Source: Obelidium mucronatum
Lineage: Eukaryota > Chytridiomycota > Chytridiomycetes > Chytridiales > Chytriomycetaceae
Direction: 5' to 3'
Length of the DNA stretch: 64,000 nucleotides
Assembly: GCA_025765595.1 (NCBI GenBank)
Contig: JAIVFH010000031.1
Coordinates: 1-64,000, forward strand
Shown: piece by piece, positions 1 through 11,876 of the stretch
How positions within the stretch are numbered: the first letter of the stretch is position 1
Layout of the letters: each line of letters starts with the position of its first letter
Position numbers and translations under genes: made by a program
Notes under the pieces: generated by a model
Told to the model about the DNA's origin: nothing
Databases searched by the model: none
What the model saw: the letters and a program-made list of their open reading frames with translations, nothing else

Positions 1-73
1 GGGGGGTGTGTTAGAAAATAAGTTGGATGCATTTCAGGGGCACAACAAATTAAATACCAAGAGGAATTAGTTG

Positions 74-825
74 TACATACTTTTATTATAAAAATAAATA
101 TGGAAAAATATAAGATATGGCAATGAATTTTCAAAGAAGCAGAAAAAGGAAGGGGAAAACTAAAAACTATCTGTTGATAACATAAGCAATCAAGAGAGAA
201 TTTTTAGGCAAGGAGGGGGGGGGGGGGGGGGGGGGGGCCAGTGGGAGACTGTAGCTTTAATACTTTATTGTATTGTATTCTATTGTATTGGATTTGTATT
301 TGTATACTATTGTATGTATGGTATTAGTACATCAGCTACAGTCTCCCAACCAGCTATGGTATAGTATAGTATTGTATTGTATTGTATTGTATTGTATTGT
401 ATTGCATTGGAATTATTAGTACATAGCAGGTAGAAAGTGTGCACCCTTTCTGCAAGAATGTATGAGATGAGTTGTTGTGGGTATTGTATGAAGTGATGCA
501 TGGCATGTAGAAAGTGTGCACCCTTTCCACCTGCCAGTGCACTGCATTGTATTGTATCAAAAATAGTAGGTGTGTTGTATTGTGTATAATGTGAAGTGTG
601 TAGTGTATAGGGAATAGAGTATAATATATAGTGTATAATGTATAGTGATATAGTGATAATGCAAGCAAAAAGTGTGCACCCTTTTTGCCAGCTAGTATTC
701 AAGTAGATTCAACTAGAAGTATTTTGGTTTAGTAATAGATTTAATTTAATCAAAGTAAAACCTGGGTTTGGCATCTGAGCCAAAGAAGACATCAACCAGT
801 AGAATGCCTTTTTTTGGAAGGGCAA
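74..825. repeat. Insertion in LTR-like copy 1 with poly-G and TATTG microsatellites
   Basis: Copy 2 of the repeat runs directly from AAATACCAA to AGTTCCTTC, whereas copy 1 has about 750 extra bases there. The extra DNA holds an uninterrupted G tract (about 213-237), arrays of the pentamer TATTG or GTATT, and three copies of GTGTGCACCCTTT near 438, 516 and 673. It also holds an inverted pair, GGGAGACTGTAGCT (about 243) and AGCTACAGTCTCCC (about 335). The open frames here are products of the simple repeats. No gene is supported. Confidence 0.5.
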
Positions 826-1077
826 AGTTCCTTCTTTTATACTTTTTTTTGGAAGGGTGCATGCCTTTTTCATTTTCAAACAACTTTCATTACAAGGTCA
901 TTACAAGACAAAATATTCATTACAAGTGCCTTAAGTCATTACAAGCTCATTACAAGAAAAAAGTCATTACAAGTTAATAACAAGAAAAAAAGTATAAAAC
1001 AAACTGACAAAAAGTACTTGCAATCCAAATCAAATGGAATTCACTTCTACTTTTCTTCTTACTAATTTGTAAGTTTT

Positions 1078-1320
1078 TAATTTATTTTTATTTTTAGTTT
1101 TAATATATTTTATTTTTATTTTATTTTTATTTTATTTTATTTTATTTTATTTTATTTTTATTTTATTTTTATTTTATTTTTATTTTATTTTTATTTTATT
1201 TTTATTTTATTTTTATTTTATTTTTATTTTATTTTATTTTATTTTATTTTATTTTATTTTTATTTTATTTTATTTTATTTTTATTTTATTTTTTTTATAA
1301 TTTTTAAAATGTTTATTTTT
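1078..1320. repeat. TTTTA/TTTTTA low-complexity tract
   Basis: About 240 bases consist almost only of TTTTA and TTTTTA units. A homologous but diverged tract lies at 5810-5990 in the second LTR-like copy, so the tract belongs to the repeat unit and is not a chance microsatellite. Confidence 0.85.
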
Positions 1321-1644
1321 TATTTATTTATTAACTGTTTAATTTGTTTTATTTAGTAACTTGTATTTTATTTTCTTTGCTTTTTGATGATAAGTTTAGT
1401 TTTAATAGTTGAGGCCGGGCAGTAAGTTGGTTTCACTTCGTTTGGCCTAAACAAGGTTCCATTGGGCTGCAACCTGCACTGCGAAGAAACCAAGTGACTG
1501 AGCGTATGTCTCTAGTTGCTGTGTTGTCTGTGATTGCGACTATGTAAAATCCGAATTGAAATATCACAGTATAGGATCAGAGTACTGAGTGAGTAAAATT
1601 TCAATACTTTTAACATCAAAGTAACTAAATTTGTGCAATAGAAT

Positions 1645-3393
1645 TTGCGTCGCATCTTGCAGGTTGATGCCGCGCGAGTTGCCATGTTAGATCCACTTCT
1701 TGTGGCTCAATATGACGTCCAGGGCTTTGATGTCCGCCTTTCTCGCCTATTCCTCAGTCCATCTGGATTTTACTTCTTTGCCAATAAGTTGCACAACCCA
1801 GTTATTCTGAAAGAGGGGGCGTTGATGTATCAGCCCTTGCCTGTTCCTGTACCACAGGATAATCTGCTTCTCACTCTTTGTCCAGACTGCTTCACAGCCA
1901 CACGCCCTGGAAAGATGGATGGTGATGCAAGAAAACAAAGAACCAAGGAAGAATAGAATGCCAGTGGAAGCCATTGCCAATGAAAATTGGATTGGGCGGC
2001 TCCCGACAACCCTTACCCGAACAACCAAAAATGTAGTTTCATTGATGCAGCCGTACATTTATCTTTCAACAATTTTTGGGTCTGGTACTGAGAACCAACG
2101 GAAAAATATCAAGTACCACCACTATGTTCTGAAAAACAGTGAACCAGTTCTCCACCAAGTTCCTGCCAATATTGGTTCAACCTTCCACTTTTCTTTTGTT
2201 GGGGCATGGACCCCACAAGAAATATCTGAACAAAAAACCAGATACGCCGCACAAGACTGCATGTTTGACTTACTCAAATTCTTTGAGTTGCACCACCAAG
2301 GGTACAAGGACAATGGTTTTCTGTCTATATTTGTTTTTGAAATTCCAATATTTTGTTCTTATTGGATTTTCATATTTACAGTTTTCTCTGATCAATCGCT
2401 CTCTGGTGACTTTCCAGTAAATGAAAAACTGTGCCGATTAATGCAACATTCTGCTTACAACACTGGAACCGCGGAAACCGCTGTTGAGGATTCCACTGTC
2501 CATTATGTGTTTTCTCCTACGAGCAACCATGTAATAGCATCTCCACTCCGTAACCCAAATGAACCACCTGCCACCACTTCAATCCAGGATTATGCTGTGT
2601 TTTGATCTACAAACCTGTCCAAAGCAAGAAAGCTTCAGCATATTGGTTTATTCTTTCCAACACTTTTGCCATTTGGTGAAGGAGGTCCGGTGTGTCAGCA
2701 GGTCCGCCATCTTTCAGTTAACAGATGGATCAAGCGTTGCCTCAAACTTCATGGCGGAGTTTTTGGCAGGCATTGGGGTTTCACTGCTATTGCTTATGAT
2801 TACACTGCATTAGAACAATCCTACTCTCAGCAATATTTGACAATGCGTGTTTGTGCGTCTGCAATTTCAGATGGAAAATGGACGAAAGAAGACATTCAGA
2901 AATGTTATAATCATTCTTGTCAGATGGAGGAGTGTCTAAAGCGCAGTGTTACTCTTCCGGAGGCACCACAAGAAGTGAAGCAATTGATGGATATCAAGAA
3001 GGCCATTCTGCCAGGCTTGAGGGCATTTGTTGGCTCTGACAAGTCTCACCAAGCTGGGCTTCACACAGCTTTTGGGTTACAGTGTAGACTTGGAGTGGCC
3101 AATATTTTTGCCACAATTTCTCCTGCCACATCACGAAGCTGGGCGGTGGCCATTAATTGTGACCCTGTTAATGGTGAACATTGTCAACTGAAGGTTCTGG
3201 TTGCGGATGGCGAGCTGGCCATGCCAGGCACTGATGGGATTATTCTTCCAAACAACAATGCAAGGGCGTCAGCTGCCTCCGCAAACTCGTATGAATGTGC
3301 GGACTATGCCTGCCGTGTACTTAACGTATTTTTGGAAGACTTCATTGTTTCAAGTTCCGGGCTCCTGTGAGAGGAGGGGGGTGTTTAGGAATC
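1645..3393 (+). pseudogene. Helitron Rep/helicase-type protein, N-terminal part (broken)
   Basis: The first part (1645-1915) carries a CPDCF cysteine pair. After a frame change near 1915 comes a stretch with WIGRLP and VVSLMQPY, the layout of the domain that precedes Helitron Rep proteins (DUF6570-like, from memory of the family). After one in-frame TGA near 2604 the same frame gives FPTLLPFGEGGP, close to the FP.L.P.G.GG signature of Helitron-like N domains, and then NIFATISPATSRSW. A typical GT..AG intron may lie at about 2314-2380. The frame is lost around 3368 just before a MULE-like insertion. The Rep continues at 7350, where the HUH motif lies. No helicase domain remains in the window, so this is a dead fragment. 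Confidence 0.7.
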
Positions 3394-3402
3394 CCTCGAT
3401 TT
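3394..3402. repeat. Target-site duplication, left (copy A)
   Basis: CCTCGATTT is repeated exactly at 7341-7349, on the other side of the MULE-like element. Confidence 0.85.
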
Positions 3403-4110
3403 CAATTGGGGAAGTGAGCCAGACCTCGAGAGTCGCGATACCGGTCGCGTCACGAGCTGCTCATGGGCCGCTTGCGACCTGTTGACGAGCCGCAAACGAG
3501 CCGCTTGTGACCTGTGCCACAGCCTGTGAGCAGGCCGCTCTGTACCTTTTTATGTGGGAATGAGCCACAAGCCACTGGTTCACAGGCCGCTACCCCCCAA
3601 CCAGCACTAAAACTCAAGAATAAGTCACAAAAAATGTATAAAATAAGGAAAATAGCTGTTTATTATTAATAAATAATTAAATAAATGGATAGTAAATATA
3701 TGCACATTGCTCAACCCAAAGCTTGCAAAACTGATTCCCGTATCTTCCGATTGCAATCTGTGGCATTGCGATTGATGTTGAAGGTAACCCCCCACTTCTC
3801 CACCACAGCGCTTTCTGCAAACTTTCCTGGTTATTCTTCACTGCCCAGCTTGCTGCTCCCATTCCATCTGCCAGAATCAGCGGGATTCTCCGCTTTCTAG
3901 TATCTGTTGCAAAAAGGACAAGCAACCTGCAATAGGATTTCAATACCTGGGGGCAAACAGCCTCTTGCTTTCCAAAGAAACTCTGGTAGAAGATGTCAAA
4001 CAAACCTGCTCAGAGTGGTTTTGTATTTTTTGTTGCAGCTTGCTAACCTGCTCAGAGTGGTTTTGTATTTTTTGTTGCAGGTTGCTTGTCAACCTGTCAT
4101 GTTAAGGGGG

Positions 4111-4829
4111 AGTTTGAGGGGTTTGAACACCAATTCCTTGTAGTTCTATTTATAGAAAAGATGTTCCTACTTTGTTCAAATAGTTTGAGGGTTAAGAAGG
4201 GGGTTTTTAATTGTTCTATTTTAGAATATAGACACGCTCAAGCTGTTGCTTCCCTGGCAATAAAAGGAAAATTGACTTGGAAACAAAAGTAACTCCAGAC
4301 AACACAACTGCACCAGTCAATCACAGTCGCTAGATGTTGTATGGCTAAGAGGCACCTTATGACTCTCAGGGAAGGGGCGGTGGACGTCACTCGTGCACGA
4401 GCTTACTTACTTATTTAATTTTCTGGCTGCTGTCATGTCATGCTTGTCCACTTGAAAACCTGAATAAGCTTTCCTCAAATTGATTTTATCAACTAATATA
4501 AATAATGGAAGCTGTAAAAGAATGCAAAATAAGAAGTGACTCAATGCCAGATTAATGCCTAGTAAGCAGTACGGATTGCAGGCAGACTCATTATGAGAAT
4601 CTGTCTGCTTTTGGCTTGTTTGACATCTTTTGGTCATCCCCCCAAGATTTTAAATTTGGACAGCCTCTTTCAATTTTCTGGCAATCAAAATAGAAATTCT
4701 GACTTATCGCAAACACCCCTAAAAAGAAATTTTCTGCTTACAAGTGTTGCAATCCCATAAAGTCCTAATTTCTCTGGAGTTGCAACCTGCACTGCGAAGA
4801 AGCAAAGTGACTGAGCGTATGTCTCTAGT
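4111..4829 (+). repeat. LTR-like unit inside MULE copy A (short version)
   Basis: It is preceded by GTTAAGGGGG (4101-4110), which resembles a retroelement polypurine tract, and ends in GAGCGTATGTCTCTAGT. The unit at 4865-6176 has the same start (AGTTTGAGG then CAATTCCTTGTAGTTCTAT) and the same end. Just upstream (about 4006-4080) lies a tandem duplication of a 42-bp unit containing CTGCTCAGAGTGGTTTTG. No coding capacity. Confidence 0.55.
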
Positions 4830-4864
4830 TGCAGGTTGCTTGTCAACCTGTCATGTTAAGGGGG

Positions 4865-6176
4865 AGTTTGAGGGGGTTGGAAGGCAATTCCTTGTAGTTC
4901 TATTTTTAGAAAATGGAAAATTTAAAGTTATACCTGAGGTTTATTTTTGTGCATTCTTGACATTTGGAAGTTACAACCAATGGGGATTCTCAACTTTATG
5001 AAAACAAACATGAAAACAAACGAAGTCTGGAGAATGATCAAAGCTGAAAAGATTGAAAGGGGGGTGTTCTTTGGGTACTATTTCAAACTAGGGAGCCTGG
5101 CAACTGCAACAAACAAAAAACACAAGTCAAGGAAGAAAAAATAGCCTAATCCTGGCCACCCAAAACCTGAACAGATTTGGCATACTAACATGCCAGGGTT
5201 ACTACCCATACTAACATGCCAGGGTTACCCATACTAACATGCCAAAAAAACACTTTGCAGAAATTTTCTGTATGTGTTCTATTTTTCTTACTAAAAGCCC
5301 TAGACTTGAGAGGATATTGACTTAGGTAATGTAATACATGTTAATAATGGCTAGGTTAAGTTTGTACTCACCTCTAACCCAGCCCCATGACCATCGGATA
5401 ACATGACAGGTCAAACCAAACCCACCTACATATTAAGAGGAATAATAAAAGGAATTTAAGTTGGGGGTGTGTTAGAAAATGAGTTGGATGCATTTCAAGG
5501 GGCACAACAAATTAAATACCAAAGTTCCTTCTTTTATACTTTTTTTTTTGGAAGGGTGCATGCCTTTTTCATTTTCAAACAACTTTCATTACAAGGTCAT
5601 TACAAGACAAAATATTTATTACAAGTGCCTTACTAAAACAAATAGTCATTACAAGCTCATTACAAGAAAAAAGTCATTTCAAGTTAATAACAAGAAAAAA
5701 AGTATAAAACAAACTGACAAAAAGTTATTGCAATCCAAATCAAATTGAATTCACTACCACTTTTTTTCTTACTACTTTGTTATTTTTTTTTTAAGTTTGT
5801 AATTAATTTTTATTTTTAGTTTTAATTTATTTTTATTTTTATTTTATTTTATTTTTAATTTTAATTTTAATTTAATTTATTTAATTTTATTTTATTTTTA
5901 TTTTTATTTTTTTTTTATTTTTATTTTTATTTTATTTTTATTTTTATTTTTTTTTATTTTTATTTTATTTTTATTTTTATTTTATTTATTTATTAACTGT
6001 TTAATTTCCTTTATTTAGTAACTTGTATTTTATTTCTTTGCTTTTTGATGATAAGTTTAGTTTAATAGTTACGGCTAGGCAGTAAGATGGTTTCACTTGG
6101 TTTGGCCTAAACAAGGTTCCATTGGGCTGCAACCTGCACTGCGAAGAAGCAAAGTGACTGAGCGTATGTCTCTAGT
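4865..6176 (+). repeat. LTR-like unit inside MULE copy A (long version)
   Basis: It follows a second purine tract (GTTAAGGGG, 4855-4863), shares start and end with 4111-4829, and its later part (5466-6176) matches window positions 1-1516. Only about 33 bases separate it from the preceding unit, so the internal part of the retroelement is missing and what remains is head-to-tail LTR remnants. Three CATACTAACATGCCAGGGTTAC-like words lie near 5175-5240. Homology to MULE copy B resumes at about 6177. Confidence 0.55.
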
Positions 6177-7340
6177 CTGGTGTTAAATGATGTATTTTGT
6201 ACCAGTAGTTGGTTTGCCGCATTGCCAGCCATTCACTTCTGCCACCTCTATTAAAACAGATGCTCAAAATGATGAAAATCGGATGATGGAAGGGCTTTCT
6301 CTTTCTCTCTGGCTTCTTGTCTGCTTTTCTGTCTGCAACATTGCCATGCTGCGGAACTGCCGTTATGCCACACACACTCTCTCTCTCCTAAATACATCAA
6401 TGCATCAGTTACATAAAAAGACAATGCTTGAATTGCAGATAAAAAGCAGATGACGAAAGGGCTTTCTCTTTCTCTCTGCTTTTTGTGCTGTAACAGTTAC
6501 ATAAAAAGACAATGCTTGAATTGCAGATAAAAAGCAGATGATGAAAGGGCTTTCTCTTTCTCTCTGCTTTTTGTGCTGTAGTCACAGTAAGACCTGGTGG
6601 CGCTCCAATTTGCTGAAATCTTAATTCAACACAGACAAACTTTCAAACAATGGTGAGCTCTAGTCTAAATTTTCCTTTGCTTTCTATTGTAGTCTTCCAT
6701 TTTTATTTTTTGAATGACAGATGGACGCGTTGCAAAGCAAGTCCCACTATTCAAGCACAATTCATTTGTGTTAAATTCAATGTAGCAAAGGTCCGGCTAT
6801 GGGGACACTACCAGTTGTGTTGCAAGCCGATTCCGGCAGCTTCATCCAAGTGTTCCACCACCTGCACTAATACAAGGCTCAAGCCAGAGACGTATCTGGT
6901 ACTTCGGGCCTTTGCAAACAACCAACATGTCAAGAAAGCGTATTGGCGGGAGCCGCTTCAGGAAGGAAGCACAAGCAAGAAGGCAAAGCGCTGATTGGGG
7001 TATTTTTTATTTATTGTTTCTTCAATATTTTGTTATTTTTGACTTCGCGCATCCTTTTTTTGTTTTTTACATTGGATTTTGTTTATTACTTTAAATACAT
7101 AATTATGTTATAGTTTTAAAACTTTTCTGGTCATTGTTTCTTACCTTTTTCGAAATAAAGTAAGGACTAGCTTTCAACTGGCTCTCAACTGGCTGTCAAC
7201 TGGCTTGCGGCCTGTGAACTAACTGCGATGCGGCTGGCTTTCCACTGGTATGCGACTCGCATGCAGGTCGCCCACAGGTTGCGAGTGGCCTGCTAAGCGG
7301 CCCGTTAGCAGCTCGCAAGGTCCGGCTCGCTATGGGGACA

Positions 7341-7349
7341 CCTCGATTT
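7341..7349. repeat. Target-site duplication, right (copy A)
   Basis: Exact match to 3394-3402. The Helitron Rep reading frame resumes across it. Confidence 0.85.
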
Positions 7350-7860
7350 GTTACTGCCTCTGCTGAAACGCAGAAGCAGGGAGACATACACTTTCATATG
7401 GTTATCTCCTTCCATGGTTTCCCTAGAACGTCAGCTGAATTTTGAACACGTCTTGAGGATCCTAAATTTGCCGAAAGGTGTGTACTTTCTTAATTTTTGG
7501 GAATTTCTCTTTTCCAATTATGCTCAAATATTGGAATTCCAGGCTGGTAAAATTCTGAGACACTGTGCTAAGCACAACTCCTCCATTTACTTGCACTGAG
7601 AATTCCTGCCCTTTTCCTTCGTGTGACGGAATATTGGAGGCCCTTCCCATTCCTGGGGAAGCTTTCCAGAAACTTTGTGTTGGGAAGCCTAAAGGAGTTT
7701 TGTCACAAAGATGTCATGCTTGAGCGTGTTCGTCAATATGCGGAAGCTCGCAACATTGATATTTCACCCTCAGCAGTTGATGCATTTCGTTGTGCTCCTC
7801 CTTCTAAGAACTTTCACATGTCTGACAAAGATCTGGTCCTGTTTGCTATGAGTCTGCAAA
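7350..7860 (+). pseudogene. Helitron Rep, HUH-motif part (continuation after MULE copy A)
   Basis: Reading from GGAATCCCTCGATTT across the insertion gives ETQKQGDIHFHMVISFHG. The H-F-H is the HUH metal-binding motif of Helitron Rep endonucleases in its usual sequence setting. A stop follows near 7438. Other frames then give CPFPSC and a stretch ending near 7855 with DAFRCAPPSKNFHMSDKD, so at least two frame breaks are present. It is inactive. The non-LTR retrotransposon begins directly after it. Confidence 0.7.
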
Positions 7861-8057
7861 AAGACAAAAAGAGACAACCACTACCCAAAATACCAAGAAG
7901 CAAAAAACGGCAACAGTGCCAGCAGGGCCACAAAAAAAGAGACCAATCGAACAAGAAGAAGCAATGGAGGAAAACACAGTAGAGGAGGGACACAATGAGG
8001 AAACAGCCAAAAACAACGGTGAAACCCTCCCAGAACAAGAACAAACACCAGATTTGT

Positions 8058-8812
8058 CAGGAGGAGTGGCAATCATAATTCGATCCGATATTGCAAAACA
8101 CATCGGTCAAAAAATCAGAAAGGGCAACTGGTTCATTGCTTTAACCCTACATCTCAAAGGAGGGGAAATAAGAGTAGTGAACATGTACATCCCCCCAAAT
8201 CTCAGCAAATCAAGTGAAAAATACAAAGAAATCTCTGAAACAATAGAACAAATACAGAAAGAAGATGACAAAGCAGGAAGGGAGACAATATGGATGATGG
8301 ATGCTAACAGCTACAAAAGCGGAGAGGTGGACAGATTCCCAGCCACAAAGGAAAAAGACACTGGAATAATCCCCATCCTGGAAGAATGTGGGCTAACTGA
8401 CATCTTCAGATACCACAACCCAGAGCTTAAAAAATTCTCCAGGAGTAAAAAGAACTCTGAAGGAAATGTAACATACGGATCAAGAATTGACGCCATATTC
8501 ACAACTCTGGCTATCGCAGGAATGACCAAACACTGCGACATACTAACAGAAATGGAGGAGCTGAGAACCTCTGACCACGTCCCAGTAGTGGCCTCATTTG
8601 ACCTAACCAAAACCCACAACAAAGGACCCAAGGCCCCCAAAAAATCAGGGCGAGTGGTGGACTGGGACAAGGTGACAGAAAAGGAGAAAAAGGAATTTGA
8701 GATTGGATGTGCAAAAATATATGAAAAAATAGAGCAGAGTTACAAGATCAATGCGCAGGATTCCAGGCAATTGCCGGCAACCCTGAAAGAATCCAACAAC
8801 ACACAGAACTAG
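8058..8812 (+). pseudogene. LINE endonuclease domain (APE-like), N-terminally incomplete
   Basis: The open stretch reads GGVAIIIRSD, MYIPPN, MMDANSY, SRIDAIF and TSDHVPVVASF, which are the later motifs of APE-like LINE endonucleases. The D-N-like pair in MMDAN and the terminal SDH are present. The first motifs of the fold, the N-terminal strand with its catalytic Asn and the Q-E motif, are absent. An acidic, Lys-rich linker stands in their place, so the domain is truncated or internally deleted. Confidence 0.75.
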
Positions 8813-9268
8813 CAAACTCGACACTAAAGTGCACCCCGCCATCAGCAACTGAAAAACTGTGCGACCTAAAAGAAAGAGAAATAGTGAGAGGAATAGTGGG
8901 ACAAAACGCAGAAAGAACACAAAAGGAAATTGAAAAACTGGCAATGGAAACTTTACCCAGCAAAATCCTTGGGGGGGACCGGAGAACTCCAGGCGAAACA
9001 GAATCTGCCAAGTGGCACAGCCTATTCAAGACAATGGGAGGAGCAATTACTGAAGCGCACAGGGGACCAATAAAAGCAAACACTTGGGACAAAATTAAGA
9101 GAAGGGCAACCGAGATCAAACATGACTGGGAAACACCCCCACCAGAAGCAGACCAAACAGACCTAAATAACACCATCAAATGGCTGAGAGGAGAGCAAAA
9201 TAAAGTGGAAAGAAAAGCCATATCGCTGGAAAAGGCCCAAAAAGCCAACCAAATAAGAACAAAATGAG

Positions 9269-11861
9269 ATGTTCCGCACCCAAAGAAAAAGAATGTTTGA
9301 CAGAATCCTCGACAGAGGGAGAGTAAACTCAGACATCGATAAGGTTAGAACCAAGGACGGCACAGTATTCAAATCAGAAGAAGTCAAACTGGAAACAGAC
9401 AAGGTCTTCAAGGAAGGTTTCAAACAGCAAGAAACAAAAGATATAGACCTGGAATCACCATTTGCACAGGAATACATGCCCAAAGAGTCAATAGACCCAG
9501 CAATATATGAGGAGCTAGAAAAAGAAATAACAACAGACCAAATCATGGAAGCACTCAGACAAATGGGAAAAAACAAGGCACCAGGGTCATCAGGGACTAC
9601 AAGGGAAATGCTGCTGATGGGGGGAACTGAAGCATGCAAGTACTTCCGCACAGTCATCCAACTATGCAAAGACTTCATGTTCACACCAGAAACCTGGACA
9701 AACGGAAACATCCGACTAATCCCAAAATCAGAAGAGTGGGCTGGAGACCTCCTAAAAACAAGGCCAATTGCCCTGCTTGAAATACTGTATAAACTAATGG
9801 AAACCATCTGGTACAACCCGCTCAAGAAAATTCTAATGGAAAACAAACACGTACTGGCAGGCCGAAACTTCAGCGTCCTCCCAGGGGAGTCAACAGAAAC
9901 CTCCCTATGAATGATTAATGCCATCATTGAGTACTGTAAAGAAAGAAACATGACAGCATACCTCCTATTTAATGACATTGCAAAGGCATTTGACAGTGTT
10001 GGCCCCACAGCAGTAATGAGAAGCCACAGGAGGCTGAAAATCCCATATAAATACTCAGCATGGAAATGGGACACGCAACAACACATGACAGTAAAAGTAC
10101 TAACCACATTTGGACCAACAGAAGGCTTCAAATGCGGAACCATGATACAACAGGGGAGTGTACTGGCCCCCCTAGAATGGAGAATCTTCTGGGACACACT
10201 GCTCTGCACGCTAGACAAAGAAACAGAAGGGATAACAATAAAAGCCCAACACACGACCCGCATGAACCTAGACGGCACTACAACCGGCCAGACTCTGCAA
10301 GAACGGCTCACGGGGAAGCATTTGTAGACGACACAGGCGCCTTTGCTGGAAACTGGAAAGAGGCCGAAAAGCAGGCTGCACTAATATACGAATTCCAAGA
10401 ACTGAACTCAATCAAATCCACGTACTATAGCGAGCGGCACTCCCGATTCGGACCCCGATTCGGACTCCTAGTCGGAAATCGATTCGGAGTCCGACTAGGT
10501 CCCTAATAGGGACCGACTAGGAGCAATCCCTAATCGGGCGCGACTCGGAATGGCGGTTAGGCCAATTTGCGCTCCTATTCTCCCCCTAGCGTACTCCTAA
10601 CCTGTTTCCAGTAGGAGATTACTGCTTTTGCCTTTTATTTTGAGGGGTTTTCTTTCTCCTAGTCGGACTTCCGAAGAGGACATAGCATCAAATGAGAAAA
10701 ATTACCTAAACTACTGAAAAACTTTTTAAAATAAAGCTATTAGAACTCCTTTTAAGAGGTGGCGAATGCTATAAGGACAGGTCCGATTGGCGCATTTGCG
10801 ATTAGGAGCGCCACTAGGACTTCTAATAGCGCCCTATTGGGCTCCTAATCGGTCCAGCTCCTATTCAGGTCCGATTCGGACTCCTAGTCGGACTGATCAA
10901 ATCCAACACAAAAAAGATGGCAATGATTGCGATAAACCCAGATGAGAGCCGCAAGCACCTCAAATGGCCAGACGGCAGCAAAATCACCATCATCAACAAC
11001 AATGACAGCGAGAGAGTCCTTGGAAACTGGTTCTCAGCAGACAACCAGCACAAAGAATCAAAGCAACTCATCACCCAAATTGTCACAAATATGTGCAACC
11101 TCCTTGCCAAGAAGGAGATAACAGAAATCACTGCCATCACCATAGTAAACACAGTACTCCTTGCCAAAGTACAATACATCTGGAAAACCATGACAGTCAG
11201 CGAAGCCTGTGTGGACAAGTGGTATAAAAAGTGCCTCAAAATGGTAAAACAGAAGGCAAGGCTGGCCCAAAGCACGCCCACCTCACTCCTAGAAAACCCA
11301 ACACTATATGGCCTGGAGAACTGGAACCGCCACTACACGGCAGACAAAGTAAACAACCTCCTTATCAGCCTCAACGAAAACACACTGCTGGGCAGAATAA
11401 CTCGAATCAGGCTATTAAACCTGCAAGAAGACCTGGCACTACCCCATTGCCCCCTCCAAGAACCCTTCCAACCATCACTTAAAAGGGGAACACACAGCAT
11501 GGGCCAACTCCTGGGCAGAATGGCAAAAGACCAACTGTCAATCAAACCCATCGAATACAAAAATGAAGATAATGGACAAACAGAAACCTTTGGAAAAATT
11601 GAAGGAGGGAACACAAAAATCTGGGAAGCACTTGGGAACTGGGCTATATACGACAAATTCAGACCACACCTCAAAAAAGACAACATCATGTTTGTCGACC
11701 AAATAGCTTCCCGGGATGGCAGAAAACTCCTGAACAGAAAAGACCTGATCAGGAGATACAAAAAAGACAACAGATCATACGGCTGGTACGAAGAACTAAA
11801 AAGACATATGGAAACAAGCAGAGTGAAGAAAACCAAACACCCTTTGAAAGAGCAAAAGTAA
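9269..11861 (+). pseudogene. LINE reverse transcriptase, interrupted
   Basis: RT motifs in order are KAPGSSG and NIRLIPK (about 9570-9725), then FNDIAKAFDSV (about 9968) after an in-frame TGA at 9908 where Trp is plausible. QQGSVLAPLEW (about 10147) follows, and FVDDTGAF, the catalytic YVDD-like box, sits in a shifted frame at about 10320. The frame is cut at 10420 by a 475-bp insertion and resumes at 10896 with IKSNTKK, running to 11861. Joining the flanks restores the frame, so the insertion is secondary. Not active as it stands. Confidence 0.8.
10421..10895. mobile_element. 475-bp non-autonomous repeat-rich insertion (MITE-like)
   Basis: It is flanked by the exact 10-bp direct repeat ATCAAATCCA (10411-10420 and 10896-10905), and removing it restores the RT frame. 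It is built of many copies, in both orientations, of GATTCGGACTCCTAGTCGG-like words and their complements. Its left end, GTACTATAGCGAGCGGCAC, resembles the MULE terminus CCATAGCGAGCCGGAC. No coding capacity. Related sequence occurs at 13997-14290 and 23760-23895. Confidence 0.75.
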
Positions 11862-11876
11862 ACAGCCCAAACCCAT

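Larger units (their letters stand above)
1..1516 (+). repeat. LTR-like long repeat, copy 1, cut by the window edge
   Basis: The first 70 bases and the stretch from about 826 to 1516 match, in the same order and orientation, 5466-6176 downstream. Shared landmarks are the opening GTGTGTTAGAAAAT, the GGAAGGGTGCATGCC block, a run of CATTACAAG words, a long T/A-rich tract and the closing GAGCGTATGTCTCTAGT. Two further units with the same ending at 4829 and 6176 follow purine tracts, which suggests LTRs of a decayed retroelement. No intact coding sequence lies in it. Confidence 0.6.
3403..7340. mobile_element. MULE-like TIR DNA element, copy A
   Basis: Both ends carry related inverted termini: GGGGAAGTGAGCCAGACCTC reading in from the left, and GGGGACA preceded by TCCGGCTCGCTA at the right. 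The element is flanked by an identical 9-bp direct repeat, CCTCGATTT (3394-3402 and 7341-7349), a target duplication length typical of Mutator-like elements. Subterminal zones are GC-rich arrays of GGCCGC, GCGACCTG and CAACTGGCT words. Joining the flanks restores an open Helitron frame, which confirms the boundaries. No transposase is visible. An open stretch at 6650-6994 is shared with copy B but is broken in both. The middle (about 3919-6176) is replaced by LTR-like repeats. Confidence 0.8.
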
